Source: an uncultured Lachnospiraceae bacterium (GTDB lineage: Bacteria > Bacillota > Clostridia > Lachnospirales > Lachnospiraceae). From it: a DNA stretch of 64,000 nucleotides. The position numbers and the translations under genes are program-made. The stretch lies in assembly GCA_910586205.1 (NCBI GenBank), contig CAJUGD010000020.1, positions 6,264 through 70,263 on the forward strand, written 5' to 3'. The notes beneath the pieces were generated by a model. It saw nothing but the letters and a program-made list of their open reading frames with translations, was not told the origin of the DNA and ran no database searches. Positions 59,299 to 64,000 of this stretch are shown here, in pieces. How positions within the stretch are numbered: the stretch's first letter is position 1; every line of letters begins with the position of its first letter.

Positions 59299-59334
59299 GA
59301 AGGGCGCACTTATACCTGACCCTCCGGGCCAGGT
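59299..59334 (-). promoter_or_regulatory. oriT: Origin of transfer (MOBQ type)
   Basis: On the minus strand, ACCTGGCCC-GGA-GGGTCAGGT (59334-59314, one mismatch that would be a G-U pair) is followed by A and then TAAGTGCGCCCT (59312-59301). That is the nick-region core of RSF1010/pIP501/pSK41-type origins, where nicking is TAAGTGCG/CCCT. The position between the accessory gene and a MobA/MobL gene is as expected. The inverted repeat stands at the expected side of the nick. Confidence 0.88.
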
Positions 59335-59487
59335 GTGCGTTCTCCGAAGGCTCCTGCAGAGGGCGAAAACCATAGGGACAAAACCACAGGCCAAAAGCCC
59401 GGAACCGAACGAGCCACAGCAAAAAAATACAAGCCCAAAGACCCAAAACCAGGAGCCACACAAACCACAAAGGAGTTGAAGCCAGCC

Positions 59488-61173
59488 ATGGCAATTTACC
59501 ATCTTTCCGTCAAAATCATAGGCAGGAACAGCGGACGTTCCGCCGTTGCCGCAGCCGCCTACCGGAGCGGCGACACGCTCACAAACCACTGGGACGGATT
59601 AACCCACGACTACAGCCGGAAAGGCTGGATAGAACACACGGAAATCCTTCTGCCGGAACACGCGCCGGGAGAATTTAAAAACAGATCAGCCCTATGGAAC
59701 GCTGTTGAGGCGGCAGAGAAATCCGGCTCCGCCCAGCTTGCCAGGGAGATTGAGGCCGCCCTTCCCAAAGAACTGAACCAGGCTGAACGTCTCTCCCTCA
59801 TAAGGGATTTCATAGAAAAGAACTTTGTTTCCGCTGGAATGTGCGCCGACTTTGCGGTCCATAACCCGCCCGTCACCGACAGCCAGAACCGCCCGGTAGA
59901 CAAGGACGGGAATCCTACCCGGGACAAGGACAAAATGATTTTCAGAAACCCTCACGTCCACATCATGCTCACCATGCGCCCTCTTGATAGGCAGGGCCAG
60001 TGGCAGGCAAAATCCCAGACCGCTTACCTTTGCAGAAAAAATAATGAGGAACGCTCTGTTCTGGCATCAGAGATTAAGCAGGCAGAAACAGAGGGATGGC
60101 AGAAGCAATACCAGTACAAAGCAGGCAGGAAAAAGGTGTGGCTGACAAAAGAGGAGGCGGAAAAGAAAGGATTCACCCGTGTCTCCAAGCAGCCCAAAAC
60201 CGAGAAGATCCAGAATCCGGTGACGGCACAGTGGAACAGCCGGGACGCTCTGTTCCAGTGGAGAAAATCGTGGGCGGATTTATGTAATGAACAGTTAAAA
60301 AGGAATGGTATTGAGGAACAGATCAGCCACCTTTCCTATGAAGCCCAGGGAATCAACAAGGTAGCGTCCGTCCACATGGGCGTTGAGGCGGTTCACGCGG
60401 AGAAACGAGGGATTCCCACAGAACTGGGAGAACTGAACCGCCAGATCCAGAGGGATAATGAATTTTTAGCGGTCATGGAGGGACGGATTCGGGAGTGGGA
60501 ACGCAGGGAAACCGAATCCCTTAACCGCACCGCCGCCCGTCTGGAAGGCATAAGGAGCCGCCACATAGCCGCCGCTTACCAGCAGCTCTGTCTCTCAATC
60601 AGTCTGGCAAAGGAGCAGGACAGCCTGGCAGCCCAGATGCGTGCAGCCGCAGCCATGGCGGAAACAGCGGAACACCTCATAAGGGCAATCGGCGCATTAA
60701 AGGAATCCCTGGACATTTACCGGAGACAGCGGGAGGAAACGAACCCTTTCCAGAAGCAGAAACGGAAGGAACTGGAGGAAAAGGTTATGGCTGCGGAACA
60801 CCAGATCCAGAACTTAAAAACCCGGCTGAATGAAGTCCGGTCCAGGCAGAGGGAAGTCAAAACCGCTCCGGTTTCCTCACCGGAAGCAGCCAGACAAAAG
60901 AAGGAACAGATTCAGTATCTGAAGGAGATCCAGTCCCAGGCTTACCGGGAGTTTTATACCCTGGTGAAGGAGAACAAGGAGAATATGAACCGTATCCGGG
61001 AGATCATTCAGGGCAGACGGAAAGAACATGACAGCCAGCTAAAGCAGAGATTAAAGGAGCATTACACGGAGGATTTCCAGGAAAGGATATTAGAGCAGGC
61101 CAGGGACAAAGCACCGGAGATTCCAGAAACGGAGGGAGTCGGCATCCAGAAGAATATTTCCCATAAGAGATAA
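59488..61173 (+). CDS. MobA/MobL-family (MOBQ) relaxase
   Basis: 561 residues from the ATG at 59488 (AAAGGAG upstream; the open frame from 59335 runs over the oriT and is unlikely to be used). Relaxase domain at 1-230: MAIYHLSVKIIGRNSGRSAV, the likely catalytic Tyr25 in AAAAYRSGD, and the metal-binding His pair in FRNPHVHIMLTMRPL. The rest is a long Glu/Arg/Lys-rich helical region (about 330-540) without a primase domain. It nicks oriT and pilots the strand. Last gene of the transfer operon. Confidence 0.95.
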   Translation: MAIYHLSVKIIGRNSGRSAVAAAAYRSGDTLTNHWDGLTHDYSRKGWIEHTEILLPEHAPGEFKNRSALWNAVEAAEKSGSAQLAREIEAALPKELNQAERLSLIRDFIEKNFVSAGMCADFAVHNPPVTDSQNRPVDKDGNPTRDKDKMIFRNPHVHIMLTMRPLDRQGQWQAKSQTAYLCRKNNEERSVLASEIKQAETEGWQKQYQYKAGRKKVWLTKEEAEKKGFTRVSKQPKTEKIQNPVTAQWNSRDALFQWRKSWADLCNEQLKRNGIEEQISHLSYEAQGINKVASVHMGVEAVHAEKRGIPTELGELNRQIQRDNEFLAVMEGRIREWERRETESLNRTAARLEGIRSRHIAAAYQQLCLSISLAKEQDSLAAQMRAAAAMAETAEHLIRAIGALKESLDIYRRQREETNPFQKQKRKELEEKVMAAEHQIQNLKTRLNEVRSRQREVKTAPVSSPEAARQKKEQIQYLKEIQSQAYREFYTLVKENKENMNRIREIIQGRRKEHDSQLKQRLKEHYTEDFQERILEQARDKAPEIPETEGVGIQKNISHKR

Positions 61174-61193
61174 AAGCACATCCCATAATGAAC

Positions 61194-61220
61194 AAAAGCA
61201 CCTCTCAGCCAGGTGCTTTT
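61194..61220. terminator. Bidirectional terminator after the relaxase
   Basis: AAAAGCACCT-CTCAGCC-AGGTGCTTTT, perfect 10-bp stem between convergent genes. Confidence 0.9.
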
Positions 61221-61235
61221 ATCATAGGGATACCA

Positions 61236-61739
61236 TTAAAAGTTTCTTTTTGTCTTTAACTCAAAATCCGGCTTTGTAACGTATTCCAGATAGGCGGGCC
61301 TGGCGGAATATTCCAGGAAAGCCCGGAACCGTTCCTGACTGGAAGGAGCCTTTATCATGTCCAGAACCTTTTCTTTTGGAACCCATGCGGATTCCGGGTT
61401 TTCATCAGAGCCTCGCAGAGTGCCGGATTTTTCCGCACAGATAAAATCAAAAATAACCTTTGTCGGGACTTCCTTTACACCGCCATATCCGGGATAAGTT
61501 CCGGTATTGGAGGAAACACAAAACAGTTCTCCCACTTCCACACAGATGCCGGATTCCTCAAAAATCTCCCGTTTTACCGCGTCAACCAGATTCTCTCCCG
61601 CCTCAACTTCACCACCCGGAAGGACCCAGGAATCCTGGTAAGTGTTGACAAGTAAAACCTCACCCTTTTGGTTTAATACGACACCAGCCGCAGCGACAAT
61701 ATGAGTTGGCAGGAACTTTTCAGGGATATTCTTTTCCAT
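61236..61739 (-). CDS. NUDIX hydrolase
   Basis: 167 residues from the ATG at 61739 (GGAAAGAGGG upstream; the open frame reaches 61784). A perfect Nudix box GEVEAGENLVDAVKREIFEE followed by SGI. N-terminal THIVAAAGVVLNQKGEVLLV and a QDSWVLPGG strand. Substrate cannot be told; it may clean damaged nucleotides or hydrolyse a nucleotide sugar. Passenger gene of the element or host gene beyond its right end: the boundary is not clear. Confidence 0.88.
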   Translation of the reverse strand: MEKNIPEKFLPTHIVAAAGVVLNQKGEVLLVNTYQDSWVLPGGEVEAGENLVDAVKREIFEESGICVEVGELFCVSSNTGTYPGYGGVKEVPTKVIFDFICAEKSGTLRGSDENPESAWVPKEKVLDMIKAPSSQERFRAFLEYSARPAYLEYVTKPDFELKTKRNF

Positions 61740-61825
61740 GGCTGAACCCTCTTTCCTTATGGATTTTGTCTTATAATATAGCAAGACTGGATTAAAAAAG
61801 CAATAAAAATCATTTATGCTCTGTA

Positions 61826-61936
61826 TTTGAGGGAGCTATAACATCCCATGAAAAATAAATATTTCCAAAATCTATTTTGAGGGAGCGATAACATCTCCCT
61901 CAATTACTAAAACTCCTGCTTTAGTAATTGAGGGAG
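61826..61936. repeat. TTGAGGGAG repeat cluster with a 17-bp hairpin
   Basis: TTGAGGGAG occurs at 61827, 61877 and 61928, steps of 50 and 51 bases. The first two are part of a longer direct repeat, TTTGAGGGAGCTATAACATC (61826-61845; 61876-61895 with one change). The third forms the right arm of a perfect hairpin: CTCCCTCAATTACTAAA (61895-61911), 8-base loop, TTTAGTAATTGAGGGAG (61920-61936). No coding capacity. Confidence 0.75.
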
Positions 61937-61989
61937 CCAAGAACTCGCTTCGCTCCAAGAAGGCACCTCCCTCTTGCTGTCCATGGAAA

Positions 61990-62613
61990 CTGTGGATAAC
62001 TAAAGACCAAGTTACCCACAGTTCCCACAGACATCAATTCACCCTCCGCCTTCTTAAAACTGACCTCTTTCTTTATGGATAAAAACAAAAATCTTTTTAA
62101 TATCTAAGAACAAAAACCTTCTTATCAAAAATCCCATACATCCAAAACGAAAACCCAAAATCCAAAACAGATTTCACAGACTTTGGCTGGAAATTTTATA
62201 AAAACACTTGATTTCCCTAAAAAATCACCATGCCGGCGCCTCAAATAATTATCTGATAATTTATAAATTATATATAAATAGACGGATAATATACAAAACG
62301 ATATTATTTGTCTATAATCATACAAAATGCCTAAAATATTTTGCGAAAATAGATTATCAAAGAATAATAAATGTTTAATATAACTAAAAACATGAATAAA
62401 TATATTAAAATATTCTTTATATATTACTATTAAGTTGAAATGTCAATTAGTAAAAACAGAGAAAATAAAAATTGTATTTTAAAAATACAGTCAGATAATT
62501 TGTGATAAATACAGAATTTTCAATCTTCTCTTTAACCTGCCCGGTAGTGTTTCCTCATGATTTACAAGAATTATAGCATAAAATCCTGGAAAAATTAAGA
62601 CTTTTTCACGGAC
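61990..62613. other. Inverted DnaA-box pair next to a long A+T-rich region; origin-like
   Basis: CTGTGGATAACT (61990-62001) and AGTTACCCACAG (62010-62021) are inverted with one mismatch. The first contains TGTGGATAA, the complement of the DnaA box TTATCCACA; the second contains TTACCCACA, one base off. About 500 bases of very A+T-rich DNA follow (62,080-62,600), with short ATATAT tracts and no supported gene. The composition resembles an unwinding region, but no replication initiator gene is visible. Confidence 0.45.
62162..62205. repeat. Direct repeat with 62,636-62,699
   Basis: CCAAAACAGATTTCACAGAC is identical at 62162-62181 and 62636-62655. A second block, TGGCTGGAAATTTTATAAAA, recurs with two changes at 62678. 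The right copy has 20 extra bases between the blocks. The two copies bracket the A+T-rich region. Confidence 0.7.
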
Positions 62614-62790
62614 TTGGCAAGGGAAATCCATAAACCCAAAACAGATTTCACAGACCTTCAAAAAAATGCACAGACCCTGGCTGAAAATTTTATGAAAACT
62701 CCCGGCTTCACGACCCTGGAAGAACCAGCTATAATCAGGGAAGGAATCAGCCATGGTGAAACCGACAACAACAGCAAAGGAGAATTGCCT

Positions 62791-63288
62791 ATGAAGGAAA
62801 AGGAGCCGATAGACATTCATTCCAAACGGGAAAAACTGGAATCCCTGCCCTTGAAAGAGGAACGGCCGGACAAACCCTGGCCGCGCTCCCGGATTTATGA
62901 CTTTTCATCAGATAGGGATATGCTGGAAGAAATTTCCGTTAAAATGGAATCCATGGGAAAGAAGCAGCTTGACCAGCTACAGACAGAGGCGGCGCGAATC
63001 CTGACAGAATCCAGGCGGGATCAGATAGAGGAATCCCAAACCTGGTTTGAAACAGCCGCCCTCCCAGTGCTGAAAAACTTTGCCGAAACGTTCAGCGCCT
63101 CCCTGGAAATATCCCACGAGGACGAGACTATGATTTTAGTCACATTTCAAAACAAGTGTGGGTATGACCTGGCAGAAGATGACCGGCATATGCGGATGCT
63201 TTTTGGCCTCTCTAATCATGTTTCGATTGAAAAGAATGGAGATAACATCACGCTGGTTTTGGCGTTTGACTGTCTGGATATGAAGTAG
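62791..63288 (+). CDS. Unknown soluble protein
   Basis: 165 residues from the ATG at 62791, ten bases behind AAAGGAG. The frame is open to a TTG at 62614, but that part is a repeat copy without ribosome site. The sequence MKEKEPIDIHSKREKLESLP is charged. A helical middle (MLEEISVKMESMGKKQLDQL) leads to a C-terminal mixed domain (FSASLEISHEDETMILVTFQ; HVSIEKNGDNITLVLAFDCL). No family recognised. Ends at a bidirectional terminator facing the XRE gene. Confidence 0.6.
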   Translation: MKEKEPIDIHSKREKLESLPLKEERPDKPWPRSRIYDFSSDRDMLEEISVKMESMGKKQLDQLQTEAARILTESRRDQIEESQTWFETAALPVLKNFAETFSASLEISHEDETMILVTFQNKCGYDLAEDDRHMRMLFGLSNHVSIEKNGDNITLVLAFDCLDMK

Positions 63289-63305
63289 CCGGAACCCAAA
63301 CAAAT

Positions 63306-63326
63306 AAGAGGGCGAAAGCCCTCTTT
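63306..63326. terminator. Bidirectional terminator with GAAA tetraloop
   Basis: AAGAGGGC-GAAA-GCCCTCTT followed by TATT, between convergent genes. Confidence 0.85.
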
Positions 63327-63519
63327 ATTCCTCAATATATTCCATGATGTCCGAAACATTGCATTTTAACAGTTTGCATAACTGATTGACGGTGTTGGTG
63401 GATATGCTGTTGCCTTGTTTAATGCTGTAATAGGTAGCCCGGGAAAAGCCTTCCTTCTGTAGCTTATAGGAAGTGATTTTTTTCTTTTTCATTGTCTGAA
63501 ACAACGGCTCATAGCTTAT
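63325..63519 (-). CDS. XRE-family HTH regulator
   Basis: 64 residues from the ATG at 63519 (GAGGTG upstream). The HTH covers most of the protein: KITSYKLQKEGFSRATYYSI, KQGNSISTNTVNQLCKLLKC, then NVSDIMEYIEE. Small Cro/C1-type repressors of this kind are common in Clostridia and their elements. It is divergent from the cell-wall-binding protein gene, with which it shares a 175-base control region. Confidence 0.85.
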   Translation of the reverse strand: MSYEPLFQTMKKKKITSYKLQKEGFSRATYYSIKQGNSISTNTVNQLCKLLKCNVSDIMEYIEE

Positions 63520-63609
63520 CATACAGCGGCACCTCACATAAGAATCTACGTCCAGTATAATTTGAAGAAAAAGCCTTGAATATGTATGAATATCCGAGTA
63601 TAATAAGAA

Positions 63610-63667
63610 TTGACATTTCGGTGTATCAAGAGTAAAATAAGATCATTGTTATCTGATAATGGATAAC
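63610..63667 (+). promoter_or_regulatory. Strong promoter plus dyad operator
   Basis: TTGACA (63610-63615), 17 bp, TAAAAT (63633-63638). Immediately downstream is GTTATC-N8-GATAAC (63648-63667), placed about where transcription starts. A repressor, possibly the adjacent XRE protein, could bind there. Confidence 0.7.
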
Positions 63668-63694
63668 GTATCAACAGAAAGAAGGAGAAGAGGT

Positions 63695-64000
63695 ATGAAG
63701 AAACAAGTATTAACAGTCTTTATGGCAGGGATTCTAACAGCATCCATGAGCATGACAGCCCTGGCCGGGTGGGAGCAGGAAGGAACAAACTGGAAGTACA
63801 ATGACAACGGGAATTATGCCGCTAATGGCTGGTATTGGATAGACGGGAACAATGACGGGATAGCAGAAAGCTACTATTTTGATAATACTGGAATCCTTGC
63901 AAGGGATACAACGGTGGAAGGATATGCAGTAAATGCAGACGGAGCCTGGACTGTAAATGGCGAGATTCAAACTCGCACTGACGTTGGTGTTGTTCAGACT
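63695..64000 (+). CDS. Secreted cell-wall-binding-repeat protein, cut by the window end
   Basis: 102 codons are visible. The signal peptide MKKQVLTVFMAGILTASMSM, ending TALA, is followed by GWEQEGTNWKYNDNGNYAAN, GWYWIDGNNDGIAESYYF and VEGYAVNADGAWTVNGEIQT. The module order is the same as in the N terminus of the protein encoded at 47,046-48,278 (GWDWIDGNHDGTAESYRF). AGGAGAAGAGG precedes the ATG. The C-terminal part, which would show the function, is missing. Confidence 0.8.
   Translation, partial: MKKQVLTVFMAGILTASMSMTALAGWEQEGTNWKYNDNGNYAANGWYWIDGNNDGIAESYYFDNTGILARDTTVEGYAVNADGAWTVNGEIQTRTDVGVVQT

Noticed and set aside
59335..59487. N-terminal extension of the relaxase
   Set aside because: It would begin at the edge of the oriT and lacks a ribosome site; MAIYHLS at 59,488 is the family start.
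62614..62790. N-terminal extension of the unknown gene from a TTG at 62,614
   Set aside because: No ribosome site there, whereas AAAGGAG stands correctly before the ATG at 62,791; the extension is part of a DNA repeat.

Overview
The window looks like a chromosomal segment of a Clostridia member, most likely a Lachnospiraceae species. The basis is the gene content and order (glgC-glgD; addB-addA; the ftsK to rsgA cluster), the AGGAGG-type ribosome sites, the repeat-type cell-wall-binding proteins and the moderate G+C. No rRNA or tRNA gene and no CRISPR array was seen.

Layout. Positions 1-4,500 hold the 3'-truncated, minus-strand gene of a TnpB-like protein that has lost two RuvC catalytic residues. 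It is divergent from a redox-type C_GCAxxG_C_C gene, and the two promoters share a dyad. A DUF2975 / YozG-like HTH / DUF4153-type membrane gene set follows. Positions 4,500-7,800 hold glycogen synthesis genes (glgC, glgD) behind a structured leader, and a small HExxH protein. Positions 7,786-12,000 hold an iron-type ABC importer. Positions 12,100-13,000 hold a Panacea-type toxin-antitoxin remnant with a frameshift. Positions 13,050-21,100 hold yaaA and the AddAB helicase-nuclease. Positions 21,200-22,000 hold two copies of a small palindromic element (one with a clear 8-bp target duplication) around a small hydrophobic ORF with a structured leader. Positions 22,700-44,000 hold a long minus-strand housekeeping run: ftsK, fhs, murE, murF, priA, def, fmt, a zinc peptidase, rsmB, rlmN, prpC, prkC, rsgA, rpe, thiN and an ECF S component. 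Positions 44,000-50,500 hold a YfcC carrier with isoaspartyl dipeptidase, a cell-wall-binding cysteine-peptidase-like protein, an Mbeg1-like lipase-fold protein and a collagen-like spore-surface-type protein.

From about 51,320 to at least 61,220 there is an integrative mobilizable element. It has a large serine integrase, a TraG/VirD4 coupling protein, DUF5688, an ArdC-like antirestriction metalloprotein, DUF3847, a MOBQ relaxase and, just upstream of the relaxase, a textbook MOBQ-type oriT (inverted repeat next to TAAGTGCGCCCT on the minus strand). No type IV secretion genes are present, so transfer would need a helper element. The most unusual structure is at 54,210-55,095: about 20 degenerate direct copies of CCTTATGAA, one every ~15 bp, then a core, then about 28 copies in the opposite orientation. 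This makes a giant inverted iteron array directly upstream of the transfer operon and in the leading region predicted from the oriT. A gene-poor block with strong dyads (53,470-54,200) precedes it.

From 61,236 to the end there is a NUDIX gene, a repeat/hairpin cluster, a DnaA-box pair beside a very A+T-rich stretch, an unknown gene, an XRE repressor-like gene and the start of a second cell-wall-binding protein related to the one at 47,046. The right end of the element could not be fixed. All assignments come from reading the sequence; no database search was made.
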